DNA from: Kribbella catacumbae DSM 19601
GTDB taxonomy: Bacteria > Actinomycetota > Actinomycetes > Propionibacteriales > Kribbellaceae
DNA: 64,000 bases
Direction: 5' to 3'
Assembly (NCBI RefSeq): GCF_000372465.1
Contig: NZ_AQUZ01000008.1
Span: 124,141 to 188,140, forward strand
Part shown: piece after piece, positions 34,296 through 42,279 of the stretch
How positions within the stretch are numbered: the first letter of the stretch is position 1
Layout of the letters: each line of letters begins with the position of its first letter
Translations under genes and position numbers: made by a program
The notes under the pieces: model-generated
What the model saw: the letters and a program-made list of their open reading frames with translations, nothing else
Databases searched by the model: none
What the model was told of the DNA's origin: nothing

Positions 34296-35754
34296 GGCTC
34301 TTCACAGTTGAGGGTGTAGCGGGCGTGTGACCTGTTCTCGGCGCGTGCTCGGCGCGTCGGCGTCCGGGTAGAGGTCGAGGTCTCCCGAGGATGGAAGTTC
34401 TCACACTGCCCATCTGGAAGACCTCGACGTGCCTGACGCTACCCCGGATGAGGGCTTCGCCTGCCCTGACCTCACCGTGTTCTGCCGGATCGATGAGCTC
34501 GGCCTCGAAGTCGTAGGTCAGCGGCTCGAGCCGGATCGTGCGGTGCTGGCGTGCCGGGTCGTCGAACCCGACCGGTGGTGCCGCCGCTGCGGATGCGAGG
34601 GAGCCGCGCGTGACACCGTGGTTCGGCGGCTTGCGCACGAGCCGCTGGGCTGGCGCCCAACGATGCTGGAGGTAGTCGTGCGCCGCTACCGCTGCACCGG
34701 CTGCGGGCATGTGTGGCGCCAAGACACCAGCCTGGCTGCCGAGCCTCGGGCGAAGCTGTCCCGCCGCGGGCTGCGGTGGGCGCTGGAAGGCATTGTGTGC
34801 CAGCACCTGACCGTTGCCCGCGTCGCCGAGGGCCTCGGGGTCGCGTGGAACACCGCCAACGACGCGGTCCTGGCCGAAGGCAAGCGTGTGCTGATCGATG
34901 ATCCTGGGAGGTTCGACGGCGTCAAGGCGATCGGGGTGGACGAGCACGTGTGGCGCCACACCCGACGCGGCGACAAGTACGTCACCGTGATCATCGACCT
35001 GACGCCCATCCGCGACGGCACCGGCCCAGCCAGGCTGCTGGACATGGTCGAGGGCCGCTCCAAGCAAGCCTTCAAGCAGTGGCTGGCCGAACGGGAGGAG
35101 TCCTGGCGCGACGGGACCGAGGTCGTCGCCATGGACGGCTTCACCGGGTTCAAGACCGCAACTGCCGAGGAACTGCCCGACGCGGTAGCCGTCATGGATC
35201 CGTTCCACGTCGCGCGCCTGGCCGGCGACGCCCTCGACGAGTGCCGGCGCCGCGTCCAGCAGGCCATCCACGGCCACCGCGGCCGCAAGGGCGATCCGCT
35301 GTACTCGGCTCGCCGGACGCTGCACACCGGCGCCGACCTGCTCACCGACAAGCAGAAGGACCGCCTGCACGAGCTGTTCGCCGACGATGCACACGTCGAG
35401 GTCGAGGCCACCTGGGGGATCTACCAGCGGATGATCGCCGCCTACCGCGAGCCGGACCGCAGGAAGGGCCATGAGCTGATGACCAAGCTGATCGAGTCGA
35501 CCAGCCGGGGCGTCCCCAGCGTGCTGAGCGAGGTCATCACGCTCGGCCGGACGTTGAAGAAGCGCGCCGCCGACGTCCTGGCCTACTTCGACCGGCCCGG
35601 CACCAGCAACGGCCCGACCGAGGCCATCAACGGACGACTCGAACACCTCCGCGGCTCAGCTCTCGGGTTCCGCAACCTCACCAACTACATCGCCAGATCC
35701 CTGCTGGAGACCGGTGGCTTCAGGCCGCAACTACACCCTCGATTGTGAAGAGCC
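34296..35754 (+). mobile_element. Intact ISL3-family insertion sequence
   Basis: A 1,459-bp element with 24-bp terminal inverted repeats (34296-34319 and 35731-35754, 22 of 24 matching; outer end GGCTCTTCACA), a single transposase gene and 8-bp direct repeats AGCAAAGC on both flanks. All parts appear intact, so insertion is likely recent. It interrupts a small gene. Confidence 0.93.
34429..35748 (+). CDS. ISL3 family transposase
   Basis: A 439-residue DDE transposase. The N-terminal zinc-finger region has CRRCGCEG and CTGCGHVW; an HTH follows around residues 115-150; the catalytic aspartates are in GVDEHVWRH and VMDPFHVARL and the glutamate in GPTEAINGRLE. The GTG at 34429 is used. The stop lies within the right inverted repeat, as in other ISL3 members. 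No frameshift or internal stop is seen. Confidence 0.93.
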   Translation: MPDATPDEGFACPDLTVFCRIDELGLEVVGQRLEPDRAVLACRVVEPDRWCRRCGCEGAARDTVVRRLAHEPLGWRPTMLEVVVRRYRCTGCGHVWRQDTSLAAEPRAKLSRRGLRWALEGIVCQHLTVARVAEGLGVAWNTANDAVLAEGKRVLIDDPGRFDGVKAIGVDEHVWRHTRRGDKYVTVIIDLTPIRDGTGPARLLDMVEGRSKQAFKQWLAEREESWRDGTEVVAMDGFTGFKTATAEELPDAVAVMDPFHVARLAGDALDECRRRVQQAIHGHRGRKGDPLYSARRTLHTGADLLTDKQKDRLHELFADDAHVEVEATWGIYQRMIAAYREPDRRKGHELMTKLIESTSRGVPSVLSEVITLGRTLKKRAADVLAYFDRPGTSNGPTEAINGRLEHLRGSALGFRNLTNYIARSLLETGGFRPQLHPRL

Positions 35755-35762
35755 AGCAAAGC
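35755..35762. repeat. Right target-site duplication of the IS
   Basis: AGCAAAGC, the right-hand copy of the 8-bp target duplication; reading continues from here into the remainder of the interrupted small gene. Confidence 0.9.
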
Positions 35763-35925
35763 CCTTCATGAGGCGCGTTCATGCGAGGTGGAGAACGATC
35801 CCATCGTCTGGGAGTCACCGCTTGTTGTGGACCTGCACGTCTGAACGGTGGAAGCACAGCGGCGTCGCGATAGTGAATTGGAGGCGATGCTCACGGCGGC
35901 GCGGCCATCAGATTGAGTCTTCGCG

Positions 35926-35955
35926 CTCGGCACGACCGATTCGGGCACGACAGGG
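35926..35955. repeat. Junction repeat B (degenerate)
   Basis: CTCGGCACGACCGATTCGGG then CACGACAGGG, a version of the junction element with CACGA in place of CATGA. It follows the end of the broken small gene by about 10 bases. Confidence 0.35.
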
Positions 35956-36132
35956 CTGACATTCGTATACCGACGTACCCAAGCAGTTCGGTTCGGCGCG
36001 CTCCCGAGTACGGGTGGGCGACGGACCAGAGTTCGGTACGTTCCTGCACGGGAGACACCCGGAACTCGAAGACCGAGAACTACCGAGGCGTCCGCCGGCG
36101 AGATAATGCTGGGAAGCACACGGAGGTTCTCC

Positions 36133-36525
36133 ATGCAGACCCGCTCGTTCCCCTCCACCCCGGATGGCCGCTCGCCTGCCGGGGCCGAGATCCGCTACCT
36201 GATCGAAGGCGAGACCGGCGGCATGATCCACTCCACCGTCCCGCCAGGTCAGGTGAATCGGGCGACCGTCCACGCCACCGTGAGCGAGTTCTGGCATGTC
36301 CTCGCGGGCGAGGGGCAGATGTGGCGACGAGACGGCACTCGTGAAGAGACGACCGTTCTGGGGAGAGGCATTTCCATCGACATTCCCGTTGGGACGGCAT
36401 TCCAGTATCGCTGCACCGGCGTCGACCCGCTCCAGTTCCTCTGCATCACCATGCCTCCCTGGCCCGGCGACCAGGAAGCGACGGTCATCGAGGGACCGTG
36501 GAAACCGACTGCTCCCGAAGGTTGA
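36133..36525 (+). CDS. Cupin domain protein
   Basis: A 130-residue single cupin barrel. Motif 1 is degenerate (HATVSEFWHVLAGEGQMWRRDG, with one histidine in the usual HxH region), and motif 2 is IDIPVGTAFQYRC. The start at 36133 has ACGGAGG at a good distance; an earlier in-frame ATG lies before the ribosome site. Metal binding is uncertain. It is the first of a run of single plus-strand genes separated by junction repeats. Confidence 0.8.
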   Translation: MQTRSFPSTPDGRSPAGAEIRYLIEGETGGMIHSTVPPGQVNRATVHATVSEFWHVLAGEGQMWRRDGTREETTVLGRGISIDIPVGTAFQYRCTGVDPLQFLCITMPPWPGDQEATVIEGPWKPTAPEG

Positions 36526-36540
36526 CCGGCGCCGCCCTCA

Positions 36541-36577
36541 ACTCGGCATAACCGCGCGGATCGCGGCAGATGAGAGC
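36541..36577. repeat. Junction repeat C
   Basis: ACTCGGCATAACCGCGCGGA then TCGCGGCAGATGAGAGC. CCGCG and CGCGG can form a small stem. It begins 15 bases after the cupin stop and ends 25 bases before the next start. Confidence 0.5.
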
Positions 36578-36601
36578 GTTGGGGCTGGAAGAATCGAGGC
36601 C

Positions 36602-37030
36602 ATGGATCTGGCACCCGAGGTTGTTCGGATGATGCGTGAGCGCCCGGCCATCCAGGTCTGGCTGACGCTCCTGCAACCCCATGAGGCTGAGGATTTTGAC
36701 GACATCGCTCGGATCGCGGGCTTGGAGCCGCTCGGCCGAGCATGGGTTGAGGTCGACGCTGACCGGGCCCGGCAGTTCCTCGCTGCGATCCTTCACAAGG
36801 ACCTCGCGTACAAGCGCGAAGTGATGACTGAGCACCGGGCGGAGTGGCTCGCTGGCGAGTTCCTTCGCGCATTCGGCAAGTTCAACTCACGGTTCGCAAC
36901 CAACAGCGCAGACATGCCGGATGTGTTTCCATTCTCCTGGGCGCCTGCGACCGAGTTCACGTTCGACGCTGGGATCGCGGTCATGGGTGAAGCAGGGTCC
37001 GGCGTCTACTGGGTCGCTGACGAGGATTGA
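36602..37030 (+). CDS. Hypothetical protein
   Basis: A 142-residue soluble protein, not recognised. N-terminal helices (LAPEVVRMMRERPAIQVWLT) lead to a mixed region ending in strands (ATEFTFDAGIAVMGE; SGVYWVADED). The ATG at 36602 is the natural start for this frame; the open frame runs on upstream into the cupin gene without protein character. Its compact acidic make-up and solitary setting suit the orphan immunity-type genes of this zone. Confidence 0.65.
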   Translation: MDLAPEVVRMMRERPAIQVWLTLLQPHEAEDFDDIARIAGLEPLGRAWVEVDADRARQFLAAILHKDLAYKREVMTEHRAEWLAGEFLRAFGKFNSRFATNSADMPDVFPFSWAPATEFTFDAGIAVMGEAGSGVYWVADED

Positions 37031-37040
37031 GGCGCCGCGC

Positions 37041-37076
37041 AGGCATAACGGCGCGCTGATCGCGGCAAATGAGTGC
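37041..37076. repeat. Junction repeat D
   Basis: AGGCATAACGGCGCGCTGAT then CGCGGCAAATGAGTGC, following the previous stop by 10 bases. Closest to repeat C, with which it shares GGCATAAC.GCGCG and CGCGGCA.ATGAG. Confidence 0.5.
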
Positions 37077-37152
37077 ATCGCGTGACGCTGCGTCCGCTGG
37101 CGACGTACCCTGTCCGAAACCGCACCGGTCACGTCACGTTACGGCGCAGCAG

Positions 37153-37491
37153 ATGACTAAGAACGATTCACGCGGGATGCCTCATCGGCCCCGCGAGGCC
37201 AGACTCGCCTATGGCCTCCAAACGCAATGGTTGCTGCGGAGTTGGCAGCACATCGTCAAGCGGGCCGAAGCCGGCTTCGACGAAACCGCGACCGGCTGTC
37301 CCGAATGTGACGGTACCGAGGGCCTCGACGCACGTGACCAGCTTGAATCACTGATCCGCCGAGGTGGCAGGCGAGCCGAGCGCATCTCGGCCCAGGTGAA
37401 GGCGCTGGATGAACGCTTCCTACGAGCAACTTCTCCGCAGCCGTTCTCGCCTGTCGACAGCAACTGGTGGCGCTATCGCAATCTGGACTGA
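37153..37491 (+). CDS. Hypothetical protein with CxxC
   Basis: A 112-residue basic protein, not recognised. It reads MTKNDSRGMPHRPREARLAY, then a helix LQTQWLLRSWQHIVKRAEAG, a CPEC motif, and a second long charged helix. The start at 37153 lacks a strong ribosome site. A bound metal at CPEC alone is unlikely without partners. Function unknown. Confidence 0.55.
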   Translation: MTKNDSRGMPHRPREARLAYGLQTQWLLRSWQHIVKRAEAGFDETATGCPECDGTEGLDARDQLESLIRRGGRRAERISAQVKALDERFLRATSPQPFSPVDSNWWRYRNLD

Positions 37492-37543
37492 CAGGGTCAG
37501 TCCGGTACGGGACAGATGACGTTACTCATGAACATCCGCTCAT

Positions 37544-37559
37544 CGGCATGTCCGGACGT
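37544..37559. repeat. Junction repeat E1, CGGCATGTCCGGACGT
   Basis: An exact 16-base match to 39047-39062. It lies between the CPEC gene and the YecM-like gene. It shares the CGGCATG start with the other junction elements and contains the palindrome GTCCGGAC. Confidence 0.6.
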
Positions 37560-37628
37560 TTGGCGAGCGGCGGCCTGATGCGTCCGCCGCCCACCCCGTC
37601 GTACGCTAGCGGCCGAGAGGAGGCGGCG

Positions 37629-38225
37629 ATGGCCGATCCGGTAGGCGACATCATCGGGGACTATCGGGCGTTCGCCGCGCAGCAGAACGACCGCCTGCTC
37701 GCCCGGGGCATCGACATCCGCCCGTACCCGCTCAGCCACCTCGCCGTCCGCGTGCCGGAGTGGGACCAGTACGCGCATGTACGGAACCTGCTCGAACGCC
37801 ACGCGGTCGCCAATCGCGAGAACGTCTGGAACGGCCGTCCGATCTCCTTGATCGTTCCCGCCGAGCCGCTCGAAGTCCTCGACGGCAAGGTCGTCCCGCT
37901 CATCGAGCTCATCCCGCCCGTGCACCAGCGCGTCTACAAGATGGGGTTGGAGCACCTCGGCGTCGTGGTCGGCGACACTTTCGACGCGTTCGTCGGAGCC
38001 CACAAGCCCGTCCTGACGGGACAGCAGTTCCAGGGCCCGAGCAGCACACCCGACCCCGTCTACATCTTGTTCGAGGACTTCACCCACGTGAAGTTCTATC
38101 GACTCTCACTGAGGGCATCCGTCGAGCTCGATGCTGGCCCGTTCGACGGCGGGTTCCATCACGTCGACGACTGGGTGCCCCAGCGACTCGTGACCGCGAC
38201 CGGCCCGAACCCTCTGCCTCGCTGA
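37629..38225 (+). CDS. YecM/VOC-like protein
   Basis: A 198-residue protein resembling the YecM branch of the vicinal-oxygen-chelate superfamily: YPLSHLAVRVPEWDQYAHVR, NGRPISLIVPAEPLEV, PLIELIPPV and LEHLGVVVGDTFDAFVG are matching blocks. YecM binds metal with a His/Glu set, and H/E residues stand at the corresponding strands. A GAGAGGAGGCGGCG site precedes the ATG at 37629. Substrate unknown. Confidence 0.7.
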   Translation: MADPVGDIIGDYRAFAAQQNDRLLARGIDIRPYPLSHLAVRVPEWDQYAHVRNLLERHAVANRENVWNGRPISLIVPAEPLEVLDGKVVPLIELIPPVHQRVYKMGLEHLGVVVGDTFDAFVGAHKPVLTGQQFQGPSSTPDPVYILFEDFTHVKFYRLSLRASVELDAGPFDGGFHHVDDWVPQRLVTATGPNPLPR

Positions 38226-38238
38226 GCGACGCCCGGAA

Positions 38239-38271
38239 CTCGGCATGACAGCGCGGATTGTGGCATGAGAG
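38239..38271. repeat. Junction repeat F
   Basis: CTCGGCATGACAGCGCGG then ATTGTGGCATGAGAG, starting 14 bases after the YecM-like stop. The pair of CGGCATGA-like units is clear here. Confidence 0.5.
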
Positions 38272-38318
38272 GGGCCTTGCCGACTTCGTCCCAGGATCGC
38301 TGTGCCACACTCACGAAG

Positions 38319-38945
38319 ATGAGGGCGTTCTTCAAGGAGATTCGCGCCGGTGACATGGCGGCAGTCGTTGCGCGGATCGATGCCGACCCTGGTCTAGTGC
38401 GTGCCGTCGCGAAGGCTCCGCCCAAGAAGGACGATGGTCAGTCGGCACTGCAGGTTGCCATCAAGTCCGGCAACTTCGAGGTTGCTCGAGTCCTCATGGA
38501 CAAGGGTGCGGACGTCAACTTCATCGACTCTTCGGATGTGAACAGCTGGAATGTACCGGTGCTGCATGACGCTATCCGGGCAGCGGTCTTCAGCGCGCGG
38601 TTCGGGCGCAACATGGCGCTGCCCGGCGAGCCGCCTGACATCGAGATAATGAGTACGTCTGAGCAGTTCGACAGCGCGTTCGGCGTACTTGGGCGGATCA
38701 TCGCAGAGGGAGCGGACGTCAATGCCAAGGACTCCGCGGGAAACCCGGCCTTGATGCGCGCGGTTCTGGACGCGCGGCAAGTTCTGGACGAGCCGGTTCT
38801 GATCGAGCTTCGTGAAGACCTACACCGGATCTTTGATCTTCTCCTTCGTGCGGGCGCCGATAAGGAGTGGGTCAACCCCCGGACAGGCGATCGCCTGGTC
38901 GACTTCACCGAGGGGCACCCAGTGCGACAGTTCCTGCCCGACTGA
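38319..38945 (+). CDS. Ankyrin-repeat protein
   Basis: A 208-residue soluble protein with ankyrin-type repeats: SALQVAIKSGNFEVARVLMD KGADVNF is the clearest, then GRIIAEGADVNAKDSAGNPA and DLLLRAGADKEWVN. About four repeats are present, with a longer insertion in the second. The ATG at 38319 is chosen because the protein begins MRAFFKEIRAGDMAAV, the first helix of a repeat. It would act by protein-protein binding. Partner unknown. Confidence 0.78.
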   Translation: MRAFFKEIRAGDMAAVVARIDADPGLVRAVAKAPPKKDDGQSALQVAIKSGNFEVARVLMDKGADVNFIDSSDVNSWNVPVLHDAIRAAVFSARFGRNMALPGEPPDIEIMSTSEQFDSAFGVLGRIIAEGADVNAKDSAGNPALMRAVLDARQVLDEPVLIELREDLHRIFDLLLRAGADKEWVNPRTGDRLVDFTEGHPVRQFLPD

Positions 38946-38980
38946 CTAGGGCCGAGATGGTCCCTTCCTGGGCGCGCCAC

Positions 38981-39025
38981 CGCGGCATGGCCGTGCTTTC
39001 GACATCCTCATCTCGGCATGAGCGA
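38981..39025. repeat. Junction repeat G
   Basis: CGCGGCATGGCCGTGC, a 14-base spacer and TCTCGGCATGAGCGA. The two CGGCATG units are further apart than in the others. Located after the ankyrin gene. Confidence 0.4.
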
Positions 39026-39046
39026 GACTTGCGGACAACCGATCAG

Positions 39047-39062
39047 CGGCATGTCCGGACGT
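39047..39062. repeat. Junction repeat E2, CGGCATGTCCGGACGT
   Basis: An exact copy of the 16 bases at 37544-37559, just before the stop of the convergent Imm1-like gene. Confidence 0.6.
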
Positions 39063-39068
39063 CCGCCG

Positions 39069-39464
39069 TCACAGGCGAGACCAAGAACCCAGCTCACCCG
39101 TGTCGGCGCCACGCGCGAACGCGTCGATGATGGCGGCGGCGCGAGTTGATGTTGAGATGAAGCCCCCGGTAAACGACACCACAGCATCCTGGATCGGGAA
39201 GTCACGGGATTTGTCCGCGGGAACCACGTCCTCACCGTCCAGGAGGAAGCATGCCTCGGCGTCAACGAACCGATGAACTACCGCCAGATCGTCGCTGATC
39301 GACAGCGTCATGGTCGGGTACACCGTCCCCACCCCCCAGACCTCGGAGTAGCTCCAGCGTTGCTCCACCAACTGCGTTAGCTGGTTGCGGTATGCCTTGG
39401 CGTCCGAACGCGTTGGCGAAGGGACAGCCAGACCGGGACTTGCAACTGTCCACTCGACTTCCAT
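39069..39464 (-). CDS. Imm1-like hypothetical protein
   Basis: A 131-residue protein. The blocks PTMTLSISDDLAVVHRFVD, FLLDGEDVV and the C-terminal FTGGFISTSTRAAAIIDAFA with GELGSW recall Imm1-type immunity proteins, but the match is only by eye. The ATG at 39464 has an AAGGAG site eight bases upstream and is far better than the in-frame ATGs further out. The gene is opposite in orientation to the row of small genes to its left. Confidence 0.55.
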   Translation of the reverse strand: MEVEWTVASPGLAVPSPTRSDAKAYRNQLTQLVEQRWSYSEVWGVGTVYPTMTLSISDDLAVVHRFVDAEACFLLDGEDVVPADKSRDFPIQDAVVSFTGGFISTSTRAAAIIDAFARGADTGELGSWSRL

Positions 39465-39795
39465 ACACGCTCCTTCCGACGGCATCGTCGCGCATTTGTA
39501 CCAGCAGCCCAACGCCCCCATCTCGGCATCGGCGTCGTCCATCGGTCCCTCCACGCCCGGTGTATCGCTCATCGGGGCGCGATCGTTTCCCCAGTACAAG
39601 GACGGAGCGGGCGCCATGCTCAGATCGCTTACCTAGAGCCGATAACCTGCCACTTCACCCGTTCGAGCGCGCACTCAGCACTAGCGTTCGTCAGACGCCT
39701 TGACCTTCGACAGCAAGGTCAGCTACACCGCCTGGCGCAGCTACGAGCCTGGGATCCACGGCGCGAGCGATCCATATACCGAGGCTCGGAGCGAG
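39465..39795. other. Gene-free interval
   Basis: About 330 bases between two divergent genes. No gene or strong structure is seen; a possible 5' extension of the left gene in this region lacks coding character. Confidence 0.4.
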
Positions 39796-40395
39796 ATGCC
39801 GACGATCAACTGGGACACCGTAGTCACCGCTGGCGCTACGGCTGTCTTCGTCACGCTGGCGATCGAGTACCTCGTGAAGCCACGGATGGAAGCGCGCAAG
39901 GAGCGGTACTTCGGCATCCTCAGGGCACGCCAGGAGCTCCTGACGGTGATCACCAAGCTGACGCTGGCGGCGAAGATGTACGGGGAGGATCTGCCCGCCA
40001 CCGCCCGGACTGACCTACAACGGGTATGGAACGCCGAGCGCGACCGGCAGTACGAAGTGCTGCAGAGCCAATCCCGCGCGCTGATGGACGACGTCGCTCG
40101 CTTCGCCCAGGCCTACCCAGGTCAGTTCCGCGAGACCTTGATCGCCTACGTCACCACCGTCCACGGCATCATGCTCTCGATGCGGCCACGGCACCGAAAG
40201 GCGACGCAGATCGCTGATCTGGGGATCCCGATCACTACAGCCCTCGAAGTACCACCCGGTTGGAAAATCTGGGCTCTCGTGAGGATGGCGCTCGCACACG
40301 AGAAGGTGCACCGGATGCTCACCAAGATCGGAGACGACTCTGTTGTACTGACGTCGACACCAGCGGAAGCTGCCAGCCGCCCAGACCCCCGCTGA
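39796..40395 (+). CDS. Hypothetical single-pass membrane protein
   Basis: A 199-residue protein with one N-terminal transmembrane helix (TVVTAGATAVFVTLAIEYLV) followed by a basic KPRMEARKER stop-transfer and a long helical cytoplasmic domain. The ATG at 39796 puts the helix at residues 6-25; an in-frame start 96 bases upstream would add a polar tail. No family is recognised. The 3' end touches the broken HTH gene on the other strand. Confidence 0.6.
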   Translation: MPTINWDTVVTAGATAVFVTLAIEYLVKPRMEARKERYFGILRARQELLTVITKLTLAAKMYGEDLPATARTDLQRVWNAERDRQYEVLQSQSRALMDDVARFAQAYPGQFRETLIAYVTTVHGIMLSMRPRHRKATQIADLGIPITTALEVPPGWKIWALVRMALAHEKVHRMLTKIGDDSVVLTSTPAEAASRPDPR

Positions 40396-40399
40396 TTGT

Positions 40400-40574
40400 G
40401 CCGGTGGCTCTGCTGCCGTGACTGCCACGAACTGGGCTGTCTCGGCGGGGTAGCCGTTGATGTACTTCTCCAGCTGGATCCGCTCGACCGCCATTGCCCG
40501 CGGCCGCCGACCTTGACGGCGGGTAGAGCGCCGCTGTGCACGAGGGCGTAGGCCTGGTTGCCGCTGATGTTCAG
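40400..40574 (-). pseudogene. Truncated, frameshifted excisionase-type HTH gene
   Basis: On the minus strand, one frame reads LNISGNQAYALVHSGALPAV then KVGGRGQWR, the usual AlpA/excisionase-type HTH of actinobacteria, and the next frame, from about 40488, continues VERIQLEKYINGYPAETAQF. The two join perfectly if one base is restored near 40488. The first 15-20 codons and a start are missing. It is a dead copy of a small DNA-binding protein of the family found with mobile and developmental loci. Confidence 0.7.
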
Positions 40575-40631
40575 TTGGCCTGAGCAACTATGCGGATGTC
40601 GTCGCGGACGCCGGGTGGTCGGCCCCGCGCA

Positions 40632-40825
40632 TCACGTTGTTTAGCCGCGACGCAGGAGCGGCGACGTGGGTCGGTGGGCAGGAGTGCCGACGGAGGAGGC
40701 GCGAGGTGGATGCCTTTCCTGCCACGCATGTGGATCGGCTCCTGCCCACCACGTTGTTCCTGAGCCGCGACATAGGAGCGGTGGCCTGGGGTGGGTGGGC
40801 AGGAGTGCCGACGGAGGAGGCGCGG
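40632..40825. repeat. Direct repeat of about 75 bp with inverted segment
   Basis: Two diverged copies of about 75 bp (40632-40703 and 40749-40825) both contain AGCCGCGAC, AGGAGCGG and an identical 30-base end (40674-40703 and 40796-40825). Between them an inverted GGTGGGCAGGAG/CTCCTGCCCACC pair (40673-40684 and 40739-40750) can form a stem. The right copy abuts the stop of the aminopeptidase gene, so it may also act in termination. Confidence 0.7.
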
Positions 40826-40830
40826 GGCTT

Positions 40831-42261
40831 TTAGCTGGCCATCCAGTTCTGGACGGCTTCTATTTCTCGGGGCATGGCTTCTGAGAGGTTTTCGTTGCCG
40901 TCCGCGGTGATCAGGATGTCGTCTTCGATGCGGATGCCGATGCCGCGCAGGTCCTCGGGGACGGTCAGGTCCTCGGCCTGGAAGTACAGGCCGGGCTCGA
41001 CGGTGAGGACGTAGCCGGCTTCGACGTTGCCTTTGTTGTACTTCTCGTTGCGGGCTGCTGCGCAGTCGTGGACGTCGATGCCGAGCATGTGGCTGACGCC
41101 GTGCAGGGTGTAGCGCTGGTAGATGCCGCTGTTCGGGTCCAATGCCTCGTCGGCGGTGACCGGAAGCAGCTCCATGGCTTCCAGGCCGCGGACGATGACA
41201 TCCATCGCCGCGTTGTGCCCGGACCGGAACGGTACGCCGGGCTTCAGTGCCGCGATGCCGGCGTTCTGGGCGTCGAGCACCAGTTGGTACAGCTCGCGCT
41301 GGCGGGGGGTGAACTCGCCGTTCACCGGCAGTGTGCGGGTGATGTCCGCGGTGTACAGGTTGCGGTTCTCCACGCCCATGTCGAGCAGCATCAGGGTGCC
41401 GTCGTTCACCGGGCCGTCGTTCTCGATCCAGTGCAGCGTGGTCGCGTGCGGTCCGGCGGCGGCGATCGACGTGTAGCCGACGTCGTTGCCTTCGGCCCGG
41501 GCACGGCGCCAGAAGGTGCCCTCGATCCAGCGTTCGCCGTACTGGCGGACCTTGTCCATGTCGGACAGTACGTCGGAGAAGCCGCGGTGGGTGATCGCGC
41601 ACGCCTCGCGCAACTGCTCGATCTCGAACGCGTCCTTGACCAGCCGCAGCTCGGACAGTACGAAGGCGAGCTCGCCGTCGCGGTCCTCGTCGATCTTCGC
41701 GCCGCTCAGCAGTGAGGCGATCGAGCTCTCCTCGCCGCGGCGGACCCGGGTCGGTACGTCGCTCTTCAGTACGTCGGCGAGTGCGTCGACGTGCCGGGTC
41801 TCGATCCCGAACTCCTTGGCGGTCTCGGTCAGCGACGGGCGCCGGCCGGCCCACAGCTCGCCGTACATCCGGTCGCGCCAGAACTCCTCGCCCTGGCTGC
41901 GGTCCGCGCGGGGCCGGAAGTAGAGCACCGAGTCGTGGCCGCTGGTCCCGTTCGGCTCCAGCACCAGGACGGCGTCGGAGGTCTGGTCGCCGACCAGCCA
42001 GACGTAGTCGGTGTGCGGGCGGAACGTGTAGTCGGTGTCGTTCGAGCGGACCTTGTAGGTGCCGGCTGGGATCACCAGCCGCTCACCCGGGAACGCCTGC
42101 GACAGGGCGTCGCGCCGCTTCGCTGCCCACGTGCCGACGTCACTGAGCGTGAGGTCGTCGCGTTCGATCGAGCCCCAGCCGGAGTTCATGAACTCGCGCA
42201 GCTTCTCGCCCGACGGGCTGTCGTGGGTCGCGGTCTTGGGGGCCTTGTCCGTGTCGCTCAT
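40831..42261 (-). CDS. pepP: Xaa-Pro aminopeptidase (aminopeptidase P, M24B)
   Basis: A 476-residue enzyme with an N-terminal creatinase-type domain (about 40-190) and a C-terminal pita-bread M24 domain. Metal-ligand motifs are LLDMGVENRNLYTADITRTL, GVSHMLGIDVHD, TVEPGLYF and IRIEDDILIT. It removes N-terminal residues preceding proline. The length and domain order are those of bacterial PepP. It is followed on the minus strand by the accessory zone and preceded by panD. Confidence 0.93.
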   Translation of the reverse strand: MSDTDKAPKTATHDSPSGEKLREFMNSGWGSIERDDLTLSDVGTWAAKRRDALSQAFPGERLVIPAGTYKVRSNDTDYTFRPHTDYVWLVGDQTSDAVLVLEPNGTSGHDSVLYFRPRADRSQGEEFWRDRMYGELWAGRRPSLTETAKEFGIETRHVDALADVLKSDVPTRVRRGEESSIASLLSGAKIDEDRDGELAFVLSELRLVKDAFEIEQLREACAITHRGFSDVLSDMDKVRQYGERWIEGTFWRRARAEGNDVGYTSIAAAGPHATTLHWIENDGPVNDGTLMLLDMGVENRNLYTADITRTLPVNGEFTPRQRELYQLVLDAQNAGIAALKPGVPFRSGHNAAMDVIVRGLEAMELLPVTADEALDPNSGIYQRYTLHGVSHMLGIDVHDCAAARNEKYNKGNVEAGYVLTVEPGLYFQAEDLTVPEDLRGIGIRIEDDILITADGNENLSEAMPREIEAVQNWMAS

Positions 42262-42279
42262 CGTCGAGCCATCCTCATC

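Larger units (their letters stand above)
34243..35916 (+). pseudogene. Small gene broken by an IS and an in-frame stop
   Basis: Removing the IS and one copy of its target duplication restores a continuous frame from ATG 34243: MLDLTALDDAHLRALSKALH, then EARSCEVENDPIVWESPLVV and DLHV, a TGA (35842-35844), and on in the same frame TVEAQRRRDSELEAMLTAAR, PSD and a TGA at 35914-35916. The reading frame, composition and helix pattern fit one small helical protein of about 68 residues, with a second lesion (a stop, perhaps CGA to TGA) beyond the IS. Family not recognised. Confidence 0.55.

Noticed and set aside
33385..35646. Continuous minus-strand frame through the IS into the CxxC gene
   Set aside because: The upstream two-thirds is antisense to the transposase; only the part from 34104 looks like a protein.
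35766..36158. Minus-strand open frame beside the IS
   Set aside because: Serine/arginine-rich without protein character; the plus strand here holds the broken small gene.
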